From Dietzia natronolimnaea (GTDB lineage: Bacteria > Actinomycetota > Actinomycetes > Mycobacteriales > Mycobacteriaceae): 64,000 bases of DNA. The position numbers and the translations under genes are program-made. Shown here in pieces: positions 49,802-58,131 of this stretch. Under the pieces are notes generated by a model. It did not search any database. It was given only the letters and a program-made list of their open reading frames with translations, and was not told the origin of the DNA. The stretch is from NCBI RefSeq assembly GCF_002289575.1, contig NZ_NTGA01000022.1:1-64000 (forward strand). Reading direction: 5' to 3'. Positions within the stretch are counted from its first letter, which is position 1. The number at the start of each line of letters is the position of its first letter.

Positions 49802-51847
49802 ATGAGCCCGCAGACCTCCGGTGCAGCAGAGACCCGGGAGTTCCAGGCCGAGACCCGGCAGCTGCTGGATCTGATGATCCACTCGATCTACTCCAACCCG
49901 GACACCTTCCTCCGAGAGGTCATCTCCAACTCCTCGGACGCGCTGGACAAGGTGAGGCTGGCCGCGATTCAGGACTCCTCGCTGGGGGTCGACACCTCGG
50001 ACCTGCACATCGAGTTGATCCCCGATGAGCAGGCCCGCATCCTGACGATCCGCGACAACGGCATCGGGATGTCCCGCGACGAGGTGGTGGACCTCATCGG
50101 CACGCTTGCGAAATCGGGCACCGGGCAGATGCGGGAGGCTCTCGCGGCGGCGCGCGCGGCGCAGGAGGCGGGCGAGGCCAGCGAGCAGGTGACCGCCGAT
50201 CTCATCGGGCAATTCGGTATCGGGTTCTACTCCACGTTCATGGTCGCCGACGAGGTCACGTTGGTCACCCGTAAGGCCGGCGAGACCACCGGCACCCGCT
50301 GGACGTCGGGAGGCGAGGGGACGTACACGATCGAGGAGGCCCCCGATGCTCCTCAGGGCACCTCGGTGGTCCTCCGGCTCAAGCCCGCCGGCGGGGACGC
50401 GGCGCTGCCGGACTATGCCGCGGAGTCCACGCTGCGCCGGGTCGTGCGCACCTACTCTGACTTCATCTCCTGGCCGATCCGCATGGAGGTGCAGCGCCCG
50501 GCACCGGAGCCGACGGGGGATGACGACGAGGGGAACGACCCCGCCGCGGAGAGCGCGCTCACCGAGACCGTGACGCTCAACTCGCAGAAGGCGCTGTGGA
50601 CGCGGCCCCGCTCCGAGGTGACTGATGAGGAGTACGCGGAGTTCTACCGTCACGTCTCCCACGCCTGGGACGAGCCGCTGGAGACCATCACCCTCAAGGC
50701 GGAGGGGACGTTCGAGTACCAGGCGCTGCTGTTCCTGCCCACCCAGGTGCCGTTCGACCTGTTCTCGCCGGACGCCAAGCGCGGCGTTCAGCTCTACGTC
50801 CGCAGAGTCTTCATCATGGACGACTGCGAGGAGCTGGTGCCTCCCTTCCTGCGCTTCGTCAAGGGCATCGTCGACGCCCAGGACCTCTCGCTCAACGTCT
50901 CGCGCGAGATCCTGCAACAGGACCGTCAGGTCCGCGCGATCCGCAAGCGACTGGTCAAGCGGGTGCTGCAGACCATCGAGCAGCTCAGGACCGAGCGTCC
51001 CGAGGAGTTCCGTTCGTTCTGGAAGAACTTCGGCGCGGTTCTGAAGGAGGGCCTGATCTCCGATGTCGACGCCCGCGAGCAGCTGCTGGCCGTGAGCACG
51101 TTCGCGTCCACTCGTCCGCGTCCGGAGGAGTCCGACGGGGTCACCGAGGTTCCAGAGGGTTCAGAGGGCACCGAGGGCACCGGGGGCGAGGACGAGGCGG
51201 GCACGACGATCGCCGAGTATGTCTCCCGGATGGTCGAGGGGCAGGAGGAGATCTACTACCTCACCGGCACGTCCCGTGCGGCGGTGGAGAACTCCCCGCA
51301 TCTGGAGGCGTTCCGGGCACGGGGTGTGGAGGTGCTGGTGCTCACCGACCCGGTCGACGAGGTGTGGGTCGACGCGGTCGGCGAGGTCGACGGCAGGCGG
51401 CTGCGCTCGGTGGCCAAGGGTGATGTGGACCTGTCCGGTATCGGAGCCGAGGGCCAGGACACGACGGGCGAGGCGGATTCCGCGGAGTTCGCCGGGTTGC
51501 TCGGCTGGCTGGGCGAGGAGTTGGCCGACGAGGTCAAGCAGGTGCGACTCTCGCATCGTCTGACCGAGTCCGCCGCGTGCATGGTCGGCGACGAGTTCGA
51601 CATGACCCCGCAGCTCGAGGCCATGTACCGGGCCTCGGGCATGGAGTTGCCGACCAGCAAGAGGATCCTGGAACTCAACCCGTCGCACCCTCTGGTCGAG
51701 CGGTTGCGGACGCAGCATGCCGAGGACCCGTCGGCCCCGGGGCTCGCCCAGTCGGCGCGCCTGCTCTCGGGTGCGGCGGTCCTGGCCGAGGGCGGGACGC
51801 TGTCGGACCCCGCTGCGTTCGCCCGACTGCTGGTCGACCGGATCTGA
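49802..51847 (+). CDS. htpG: Hsp90-family chaperone HtpG
   Basis: The 681-residue protein has the GHKL ATP-binding motifs: LIHSIYSNPDTFLREVISNSSDALDKVR, IRDNGIGMSRDEVVDLIGTLAKSGT and LIGQFGIGFYSTFMVADEVTLVTR. The middle and C-terminal dimer domains follow with YVRRVFIMDDCEELVPPFLRFVKGIVDAQDLSLNVSREILQQDRQVRAIRKRLVKRVL. It is a homodimeric stress chaperone. A Glu/Gly/Thr-rich insert (VPEGSEGTEGTGGEDEAGTT) between the middle domain segments is unusual. ATG at 49802. A hairpin lies shortly after its stop. Confidence 0.95.
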   Translation: MSPQTSGAAETREFQAETRQLLDLMIHSIYSNPDTFLREVISNSSDALDKVRLAAIQDSSLGVDTSDLHIELIPDEQARILTIRDNGIGMSRDEVVDLIGTLAKSGTGQMREALAAARAAQEAGEASEQVTADLIGQFGIGFYSTFMVADEVTLVTRKAGETTGTRWTSGGEGTYTIEEAPDAPQGTSVVLRLKPAGGDAALPDYAAESTLRRVVRTYSDFISWPIRMEVQRPAPEPTGDDDEGNDPAAESALTETVTLNSQKALWTRPRSEVTDEEYAEFYRHVSHAWDEPLETITLKAEGTFEYQALLFLPTQVPFDLFSPDAKRGVQLYVRRVFIMDDCEELVPPFLRFVKGIVDAQDLSLNVSREILQQDRQVRAIRKRLVKRVLQTIEQLRTERPEEFRSFWKNFGAVLKEGLISDVDAREQLLAVSTFASTRPRPEESDGVTEVPEGSEGTEGTGGEDEAGTTIAEYVSRMVEGQEEIYYLTGTSRAAVENSPHLEAFRARGVEVLVLTDPVDEVWVDAVGEVDGRRLRSVAKGDVDLSGIGAEGQDTTGEADSAEFAGLLGWLGEELADEVKQVRLSHRLTESAACMVGDEFDMTPQLEAMYRASGMELPTSKRILELNPSHPLVERLRTQHAEDPSAPGLAQSARLLSGAAVLAEGGTLSDPAAFARLLVDRI

Positions 51848-51854
51848 CGAACGG

Positions 51855-52481
51855 TCAGTCGATCGTCGCCCCGCGGGTGTCCGGGTCGGATCCCGCGGGG
51901 CGCCGGCCGCCTCCCCAGTAGCCGCAGACAGCTCCGATCACGCCGCCCAGTGCGGTCTCCACCGGAGTGTGGTGATCGATCCGGACCCGGGCCCAGGCCA
52001 CGGGGGGAATCAGAGTGAGCAGCCGCCAGTAACGGTGCGACAGTTCCCGGGCCAGCACCGCGATGACGCCGGCCAGGACCGCGATGTGGAAGGAGACCTT
52101 GACCCGAGTGGTGGCGGCGCCCGCGACGCCCAGTGCCACGAGGGCGGCCCGGGTCATGCGCCTCAACTCGGGCGGTGCTTCGCGACGTCGTTGGGCCACC
52201 ATCAGTGTCACCACCGACCCGGCGATGCCGGCGATCACGAGCGGGCGGTCCTCCCGCCGGGTGACGTGGTGATCGGACAAGGCCTTACGTCGGACCCTCC
52301 AGGCGATGGCCGCCTGCGGCACCAGCCCCAGCCCCGACGCGGTCGCGAGGCCCCAGCCGGGCGAGCCCACGCGGCGCCCGAGGTGGAGCGAGCCGACCGT
52401 GAGCACCACCCAGGGAGCGAAGGCCTCGGTCAGGATCACCTCCGGGGCCGCCCTCCGGTCACCCCGCGGGTGGGGGTCCAT
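51855..52481 (-). CDS. PAP2-superfamily membrane protein, degenerate or divergent subgroup
   Basis: The 208-residue protein has four or five membrane segments and the SFHIAV and [17 protein letters not shown] motifs, which line up with PAP2 motifs 2 and 3 (SGH and SRxxxxxHxxxD), but Ser and Asp positions differ (Ser to Ala, Asp to Glu). A subgroup of actinobacterial proteins with DHT-P in this place is known. It may be a weak or inactive phosphatase. Start is ATG at 52481, overlapping the PAP2 gene stop as TGATG, or GTG at 52484. It is coupled to the PAP2 gene. Confidence 0.7.
   Translation of the reverse strand: MDPHPRGDRRAAPEVILTEAFAPWVVLTVGSLHLGRRVGSPGWGLATASGLGLVPQAAIAWRVRRKALSDHHVTRREDRPLVIAGIAGSVVTLMVAQRRREAPPELRRMTRAALVALGVAGAATTRVKVSFHIAVLAGVIAVLARELSHRYWRLLTLIPPVAWARVRIDHHTPVETALGGVIGAVCGYWGGGRRPAGSDPDTRGATID
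51867..51902. terminator. Hairpin within the tail of the PAP2-like gene, htpG terminator
   Basis: CGCCCCGCGGG (51867-51877) pairs with CCCGCGGGGCG (51892-51902) around a 14-base loop. It lies 20 bases after the htpG stop and inside the coding end of the opposite gene ([10 protein letters not shown]). It could terminate both converging transcripts. Confidence 0.7.
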
Positions 52482-53266
52482 CACGCCTCCGGGCGCGAGA
52501 GCAGCCGCGGGACGTAGTCGAGGCGGTCGGCGAGCCACATGATCGTGGCCACCTCGCCCACCCAGGCCAGGCTGACGCACCAGCCGGCGAGGACATCGCT
52601 GGGGAAATGGACCCCGAGGTACATGCGGGTCACCCCGACCGCGGGGACGTACGCTGCAGATCCCGCGATCACCGGGTACCGCCATCCGGTGGGCCAGGCG
52701 AGTACGCAGGCGCACCCGGCGAGGGCCGCGCTCGCCATCGCGTGTCCGCTGGGGAACGAATAGCTCTTCTCCTGCACGATGTGGGCGAAGAAGGTGGGGC
52801 GGTCGCGCCGGTACAGGAGTTTGAGGACCGAGTTGATGATGGTGGACCCGACCAGGGACACCGTGAGCAGCGCGGCCGGGCGACGACTGCCCCGCACGTA
52901 CGCCAGGTAGCCGGCGGCGGTGAGGGCGAAGACGGGAACCGCGGTGACCCCACCGAGTTCGGTGACGGCCCTGACGATCCGGGTGGTGCGTGGTGTGTGC
53001 CGCCGACGCAGCCACAGCATGACGGGCCGGTCGAAGGGAAGTTTGGCGCCGGACCTGATCCTCTCGGCCAGTTCCACGAACCCGATGACGGGCACGGCGA
53101 AGCCCGCGAAGGCCACCCCGAAGACCACCCAGGTTCCTCGAGGCAGGGGTTCCTGGCCCCTGTCGATGATGCTTCCCAGGAGCCCGTCGGAGGGGGCCAA
53201 TGGTCGCAGGACGTCTTTCGCCGCGGTCAGGGTCCGGGTGCGACGGGAGGTCGTCGTGCGGGACAT
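52481..53266 (-). CDS. PAP2-family phosphatase
   Basis: The 261-residue protein has the three PAP2 motifs: motif 1 KLLYRRDRP, motif 2 PSGHAMAS and motif 3 [17 protein letters not shown], the catalytic His and Arg set of lipid phosphatases. There are about six membrane segments. It would dephosphorylate a lipid phosphate such as phosphatidic acid, undecaprenyl diphosphate or decaprenyl phosphate. ATG at 53266, with AGGG before it, is preferred over GTG at 53272. It is followed directly by a second PAP2-like protein. Confidence 0.86.
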   Translation of the reverse strand: MSRTTTSRRTRTLTAAKDVLRPLAPSDGLLGSIIDRGQEPLPRGTWVVFGVAFAGFAVPVIGFVELAERIRSGAKLPFDRPVMLWLRRRHTPRTTRIVRAVTELGGVTAVPVFALTAAGYLAYVRGSRRPAALLTVSLVGSTIINSVLKLLYRRDRPTFFAHIVQEKSYSFPSGHAMASAALAGCACVLAWPTGWRYPVIAGSAAYVPAVGVTRMYLGVHFPSDVLAGWCVSLAWVGEVATIMWLADRLDYVPRLLSRPEA

Positions 53267-53383
53267 GACCACACCCTAGGCACAGTGGCGCGGCGGCGGG
53301 GGATCCCCGCGAACAGCGACACCGCCCGCGGGCCGGGGGGCGTGGCTACTGTGGATCGTGGCGACCCGACCAGCGGAGGACGA

Positions 53384-54844
53384 ATGACCCAGACCCGTGT
53401 GGAACGAGACCTCCTCGGCGAGAGAGAGGTTCCGGCTGACGCCTATTACGGGATCCACACCGTGAGGGCGGTCGAGAACTTCCCGATCGCCTCCACGACC
53501 ATCAGCGACATCCCGGACTTCATCCGCGGGATGGTCATGGTCAAGAAGGCCGCGGCGCTGGCCAACGTGGAGATGGGTGTCCTGGACCCGGACGTCGCCG
53601 AGGCCATCGTCGGTGCCTGCGACGAGATACTCGTCGACGGCCGCTGCATGGACCAGTTCCCCTCGTGCGTCTACCAGGGTGGGGCAGGGACGTCGGTCAA
53701 CATGAACACCAACGAGGTGGTGGCCAATCTCGCGCTGGAGCGGATCGGGCAGCCGAAGGGCGCCTACGACGTGATCAGCCCCAACGACGACGTCAACCGT
53801 TCGCAGTCCACCAACGACGCGTACCCGACCGGGTTCCGGATCGCCCTGTGGCACTCCCTCGAGCGGCTCGAGCCTGCCATCGTCGCGTTGCGCGAGGCCT
53901 TCTACGACAAGTCGGAGGAGTTCCGCGAGGTCCTCAAGATGGGTCGCACGCAGTTGCAGGACGCGGTCCCGATGTCATTGGGGCAGGAGTTCGGCGGGTT
54001 CGCGGTGACGCTCGACGAGGAGCTCCACGTCCTCGGCGCCGCGGCCCGGATGCTGCTCGACGTGAACCTGGGCGCCACGGCCATCGGCACCGGGGTCAAC
54101 ACGCCACCGGACTACCGGCGTGCGGTCATCGAGCACCTGCGGCTCGTGACCGGTCTGCCGGTGACCGGGGCGATGAATCTCATCGAGGCGACCAGCGACA
54201 CCGGCGATTACGTCAACGTCCACGCGGCCCTCAAGCGGACCGCGTCGAAGGTGTCCAAGATCTGCAACGATCTGCGCCTGCTGTCCTCCGGTCCGCGGGC
54301 GGGTCTCAACGAGATCAACCTCCCGGAGCTCCAGGCGGGGTCCTCGATCATGCCGGCCAAGGTGAACCCGGTGATCCCGGAGGTGGTCAACCAGGTCTGC
54401 TTCAAGGTGATCGGCAACGACGTCACGGTGACGATGGCGGCCGAGGCGGGCCAGCTGCAACTCAACGTGATGGAGCCGGTGATCGCCCAGGCGATGTTCG
54501 AGTCGATCTCGTTGCTCACGTCCGCGATGGAGACCCTCACGGAGAAGTGCGTCCGGGGCATCACCGCCAACGTGGAGGTGGCGCGCCGCAACGTCATGGA
54601 CTCGATCGGGATCGTCACGTATCTCAACCCGGTCATCGGGCACCACAACGGTGACCTGGTGGGGCGGGAATGTGCGCGATCGGGTCGCGGCGTCCGCGAG
54701 GTCGTGTTGGAGATGGGTCTGCTCTCGGCGGAGGAGGTCGATGACATCCTCTCGCCGTCGAACCTGTTGCGGCCCCGGTACAAGGGCAAGTCCAGCGGTC
54801 AACTTGCGGCCGTACCCTCCGAGGACCTGTCGGACCCCACCTGA
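53384..54844 (+). CDS. aspA: Aspartate ammonia-lyase
   Basis: The 486-residue protein is an aspartase/fumarase: [72 protein letters not shown]-like [71 protein letters not shown] with the GSSxMPxKxNP signature. It converts aspartate to fumarate and ammonia. The length and NDLRLL/SGPR segments favour aspartase over fumarase. ATG at 53384 follows CGGAGGA. No partner gene is obvious. Confidence 0.92.
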   Translation: MTQTRVERDLLGEREVPADAYYGIHTVRAVENFPIASTTISDIPDFIRGMVMVKKAAALANVEMGVLDPDVAEAIVGACDEILVDGRCMDQFPSCVYQGGAGTSVNMNTNEVVANLALERIGQPKGAYDVISPNDDVNRSQSTNDAYPTGFRIALWHSLERLEPAIVALREAFYDKSEEFREVLKMGRTQLQDAVPMSLGQEFGGFAVTLDEELHVLGAAARMLLDVNLGATAIGTGVNTPPDYRRAVIEHLRLVTGLPVTGAMNLIEATSDTGDYVNVHAALKRTASKVSKICNDLRLLSSGPRAGLNEINLPELQAGSSIMPAKVNPVIPEVVNQVCFKVIGNDVTVTMAAEAGQLQLNVMEPVIAQAMFESISLLTSAMETLTEKCVRGITANVEVARRNVMDSIGIVTYLNPVIGHHNGDLVGRECARSGRGVREVVLEMGLLSAEEVDDILSPSNLLRPRYKGKSSGQLAAVPSEDLSDPT

Positions 54845-54907
54845 GACACCGGGCACCCCGGTCACGGGTGAGGGTGGCCGGGGGTTCTGCGGTGCCGGTC
54901 GGACCGG

Positions 54908-54957
54908 GACGTTAGCCCCGAAATGCACTGAAACCTGTTACCGCAGCGGCTAACGTC
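54908..54957. promoter_or_regulatory. Separated inverted repeat before the ADC-like gene
   Basis: GACGTTAGCC (54908-54917) and GGCTAACGTC (54948-54957) are perfect 10-base arms separated by 30 bases. The second arm ends 5 bases before the start codon. It could be a paired operator or a hairpin in a leader. Confidence 0.45.
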
Positions 54958-54962
54958 GGGGT

Positions 54963-55739
54963 ATGAGTTCTCCCACCACCCGTGTCGTCGCGGGTCGCCA
55001 GATCACGTTCCCGGTCCCCGTCGTCTCCGCCTCGATTTCGGGCGCCGCATTCCTGTCGCGGACGACAGTGGCCCGGCGGCTGATCGCCGCCGGGCCCCAG
55101 TCCGCCGTCCTGGACTCCGCCGGGGCCGAGCCGGTCTCGCTGCCGGGTGGCCGGACGCCGGTCACGATGATCCACGTCCGCTACCACGATGTCCCGGGCA
55201 ATGTCCTGGGCGGCTATCACGAGGTGGGGTTGGCGTTCCAGGTCAAGGTCCCGGGAGTCGGGGTGCGGCAGCACATCCACGAGCTGCCGGTCGACCAGGA
55301 CTTCACCCTCGCGGCCGGCAATGAGCTCTGGGGTTTCCCCAAGTGGAAGGGCGACATGGTCGGCACGGCCGGCGGCGCGCTCGACGACGCCCGTCTGGGG
55401 GCTGTCGGGTCCTCCGGGACGGGGGGGATCGACCTCAGGCTCGACACCCGCATGGGAGTGCCGGTGCCCGGTCGTCACTCCCTCGGGATGAACTGCATCC
55501 AGGTCCTCGACGGCAAGCCGGTCCTGGTCAGCGCTGGCGCGAAGGTCGCAGGCGGCCGGTTCCGTCCGCTGGGGGGTGCGCGCGTGTCTATCACCGCCGG
55601 GGCCGAGGACGGAGACCCACACATCGCCCGGCTCGCCGGGGCGATCCGCGAGCTGGGACTCGATCGGGCTCGGGCGATCGGGGCGTTCTCCTTCGAGCGG
55701 TTCGAGGCCGAGTTCCAGGCACCCCGCACGCTGTCCTGA
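54963..55739 (+). CDS. Acetoacetate decarboxylase-like protein
   Basis: The 258-residue protein has the ADC fold: IHVRYHDVPGNVLGGYHEVGLAFQVKVPGVGVRQHIHELPVDQDFTLAAGNELWGFPKWKGDM, where the Lys in GFPKWKG corresponds to the Schiff-base Lys of acetoacetate decarboxylase. FRPLGGARVSITAGAEDGDPH is in the barrel. It may decarboxylate a beta-keto acid. Many actinobacterial members of this family have no proven activity. ATG at 54963. It lies 118 bases after aspA and is preceded by an inverted repeat. Confidence 0.8.
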   Translation: MSSPTTRVVAGRQITFPVPVVSASISGAAFLSRTTVARRLIAAGPQSAVLDSAGAEPVSLPGGRTPVTMIHVRYHDVPGNVLGGYHEVGLAFQVKVPGVGVRQHIHELPVDQDFTLAAGNELWGFPKWKGDMVGTAGGALDDARLGAVGSSGTGGIDLRLDTRMGVPVPGRHSLGMNCIQVLDGKPVLVSAGAKVAGGRFRPLGGARVSITAGAEDGDPHIARLAGAIRELGLDRARAIGAFSFERFEAEFQAPRTLS

Positions 55740-55753
55740 CGCCGGTCCGCAGA

Positions 55754-57421
55754 TCACCGCGCGGCGTCGAGGGCCTCCCGCGCGACGGGTTCGGCGGCCG
55801 CGCGGTCTGCGGGCACCAGCCCGACACGGCTGCGTCGGTCGAGGATGTCATCGACCGTCAGTGCGCCCTCGTGCGTGACCGCATAGGAGAACTCCGCGCG
55901 GGTGACGTCGAGCCCGTCCGCGACGCGCTCCAGGGGCCGGTCCAGCAGACTCTCGGTCACCACGGTGGCGGACTCCTGCCCGAAACGCGCCACCAGCGAC
56001 GCCGGTAGGCGGCCCCGGGCGGCCGGAGCAGTGGGTCGCCCGTCCGAGGGGGTGGCGGGGAGCGCACTCGCCGAGGCGCTCGGTCGCACGCGCTCGTGGT
56101 GGCCGGGGGCCCCGACCAACGGCAGGTCGGCGGTGCGGCACGGTGCCGCGGCGACGCCGGTCTTCCGTACGACCAGGTCGACCGCCTGCTCGGCCATGAG
56201 TCGGTACTCGGTGAGCTTGCCGCCGGTGATGGTGATGAGACCGTTGTCCGCGGTGATCAGCGCGTGTTCGCGCGAGAGGTCCGCGGTGTCGCCGTCACCC
56301 GAGTCGACCAGCGGGCGCAGTCCCGCGAACGTCCCGATTACATCGTCCCGGGTCAGTTCGGTCTCGAGGGCCCGGTTGATCACGTCGAGAAGGAAATCGA
56401 TCTCGTGTCGGTCGGGCGTCGGCACGTCGGGGATCGGCCCGGGGGCGTCCACGTCGGTCAGGCCCACGTGGAGCCGATCGAACTCGGCGGGGATGGCAAA
56501 GCAGAAGCGGTTGGTCTCGCCCGGCACGGGCACGGTGAGGGCGCCCGCGGGATCGCCCAGCGCGGCCGACCTGATCACGAGGTGGGTGCCGCGCGAGGGT
56601 CGCACGCGCACGCCCGGTGTGGTCTCGCCGGCCCAGACGCCGGTGGCACTCACAACGGCTCGCGCGGAGATGGTGAACTCGTCGTCTCCCTCCTTCTCCC
56701 CGGGGTTCCGGCCGAGCTCGTCGCGGACGGTGACCTGCGTTCCGGTCGCCTCCAGGACGCGCACCCGTGTGAGTACCCGGGCTCCGTGCCCGGCCGCGGT
56801 CCGTGCCACCGCGGTGACCAGCCGTGCGTCGTCGACCAGTTGGCAGTCCCAGTTGAGGTGTCCGAACGCCAGCCCGTGGCGCCTCACCCCCGGGACGTAC
56901 CGCGCGACCGACCCCGCGCGCAGGACGCGCGCGCCGGGCAGCCTGTCGGCCCGCGTGCCGGCGAGGCGGGACAGTAACGTGCCGGCGGCGAACCCCAGTC
57001 CGGGGAGGACCGCCCCCAGCGGCGGGGTGTCCCGGTACACGGGGACGACCTGTGCCAGGGGGCGCACGAGATGGGGGGCCGTGCGCTCGAGCAGGATCCC
57101 GCGCTCGACGGCCGAGCGGCGGGCGATTCCGACGTTGCCGGTGGCGAGGTAGCGCAGCCCTCCGTGGGCGAGCTTGGAGGACCACCGGCTGGTGCCGAAC
57201 GCCAGATCGTGTGCCTCGACGAGGACGGTCTCGAGCCCGCGGGAGGCGGCGTCGAGCGCGATCCCGGCACCGGTGATGCCCCCGCCGATCACCACCAGAT
57301 CCACGGGGGTGTCGCGCTCGCGCAGTTCAGCGAGCTCGCGCGCCCGCCGCGCGGCGGACAGGGCGGTGGTGTGCGGCGACTCGGCGCGAGCCGAGCCGCC
57401 CGGTGCGGCGTGAGCGGTCAT
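55754..57421 (-). CDS. glpD: Glycerol-3-phosphate dehydrogenase (FAD)
   Basis: The 555-residue flavoenzyme starts with the FAD Rossmann motif VDLVVIGGGITGAGIALDAASRGLETVLVEAHDLAFGTSRWSSKLAHGGLRYL, the GlpD SRSSKLxHGGxRYL region. The substrate part includes PSRGTHLVIRSAALG, CFAIPAEFDRLHVGLTDVDAPG and ITADNGLITITGGKLTEYRLMAEQAVDLV, and a helical C-terminal domain follows. It oxidises glycerol 3-phosphate to dihydroxyacetone phosphate at the membrane. ATG at 57421 overlaps the TetR stop as ATGA. With TetR and the opposite flavoprotein-kinase pair it recalls M. tuberculosis glpD1 and neighbours. Confidence 0.92.
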   Translation of the reverse strand: MTAHAAPGGSARAESPHTTALSAARRARELAELRERDTPVDLVVIGGGITGAGIALDAASRGLETVLVEAHDLAFGTSRWSSKLAHGGLRYLATGNVGIARRSAVERGILLERTAPHLVRPLAQVVPVYRDTPPLGAVLPGLGFAAGTLLSRLAGTRADRLPGARVLRAGSVARYVPGVRRHGLAFGHLNWDCQLVDDARLVTAVARTAAGHGARVLTRVRVLEATGTQVTVRDELGRNPGEKEGDDEFTISARAVVSATGVWAGETTPGVRVRPSRGTHLVIRSAALGDPAGALTVPVPGETNRFCFAIPAEFDRLHVGLTDVDAPGPIPDVPTPDRHEIDFLLDVINRALETELTRDDVIGTFAGLRPLVDSGDGDTADLSREHALITADNGLITITGGKLTEYRLMAEQAVDLVVRKTGVAAAPCRTADLPLVGAPGHHERVRPSASASALPATPSDGRPTAPAARGRLPASLVARFGQESATVVTESLLDRPLERVADGLDVTRAEFSYAVTHEGALTVDDILDRRSRVGLVPADRAAAEPVAREALDAAR

Positions 57422-58074
57422 AGGCCGAGGTACCCCCTGATGAGCAGGTGCAGTTCGGTGCGCCAGCCGTCCGGGTCGAGCGGGGGATCGGCGAGCGGTG
57501 CCGACAGGACCAGGCCCTGGACGGCGAGGAAGAGCATGGCGGCGGTCCGGTCCGCGTCGCGTCCCGCGAGTCTGGGATCGCTCGTGATCACCTGAGAGAG
57601 CAGGGCTCGGAGCACCTCGATGAGGTGGCGCTGTGAGGTGCCGAGCCTGTGGAAGACGTACTCGGAGAGCATCGCGGACTCGTGCCTGCGGAACGCGTCC
57701 AGCAGCGGGTTCGTCCGCACCTCGTCGGCGAAGGTGCACAGCAACCGGACCAGGTCGTCCGCGTCGCGGGGCGCGGATCCGGGTAGCGCGGGGTCGACCC
57801 GCGCCGTGAACTCGGTGACCGCCATGCCTTCCATGCCCTCCATGCCCTCCATGACCTCGGTGAGCTCGCGGGTGAGCAGGTCGGCGAAGAGGGCGGTGGC
57901 GTCCGGCCAGTGGCGGTAGAGGGTGGTCCGTCCGACTCCGGAGCGGCGGGCCACCTCGACCATCGTCGTCCGCGTGGCGCCGATCTCGAGGATCGAGGTG
58001 CGGGCGGCCGTGAGCGCGCGGTCGCGGGTGCCGACGGTGCGGGCGGCCGACGGTGCCGGGGCGGTCGAGGTCAC
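57418..58074 (-). CDS. TetR-family regulator of the glycerolipid cluster
   Basis: The 218-residue protein has a TetR helix-turn-helix: RALTAARTSILEIGATRTTMVEVARRSGVGRTTLYRHWPDATALFADLLTREL. The ligand domain contains an unusual MEGMEGMEGM repeat. GTG at 58074 is divergent from the FAD-oxidase gene, and an inverted repeat at 58104-58128 in the 57-base space is its likely operator. It is coupled to glpD by ATGA. It most likely represses both directions until a lipid or acyl ligand binds. Confidence 0.88.
   Translation of the reverse strand: MTSTAPAPSAARTVGTRDRALTAARTSILEIGATRTTMVEVARRSGVGRTTLYRHWPDATALFADLLTRELTEVMEGMEGMEGMAVTEFTARVDPALPGSAPRDADDLVRLLCTFADEVRTNPLLDAFRRHESAMLSEYVFHRLGTSQRHLIEVLRALLSQVITSDPRLAGRDADRTAAMLFLAVQGLVLSAPLADPPLDPDGWRTELHLLIRGYLGL
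57822..57855 (-). repeat. 9-base tandem repeat in the TetR gene
   Basis: The unit, about ccatgccct on the plus strand, is repeated nearly four times and encodes MEGMEGMEGM in frame. It can change length by three residues per unit. Confidence 0.9.
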
Positions 58075-58103
58075 CGGACCTCCTGAGGGGAATAGTCGAA
58101 AAC

Positions 58104-58128
58104 GGAACAGATTGAGGTTTACTGTTCC
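58104..58128. promoter_or_regulatory. TetR operator between TetR and the FAD-oxidase
   Basis: GGAACAG (58104-58110) and CTGTTCC (58122-58128) are perfect 7-base arms separated by 11 bases. The second arm ends 3 bases before the FAD-oxidase ATG, so bound protein would block both promoters. That message is probably leaderless, since no ribosome site fits. Confidence 0.65.
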
Positions 58129-58131
58129 AGT

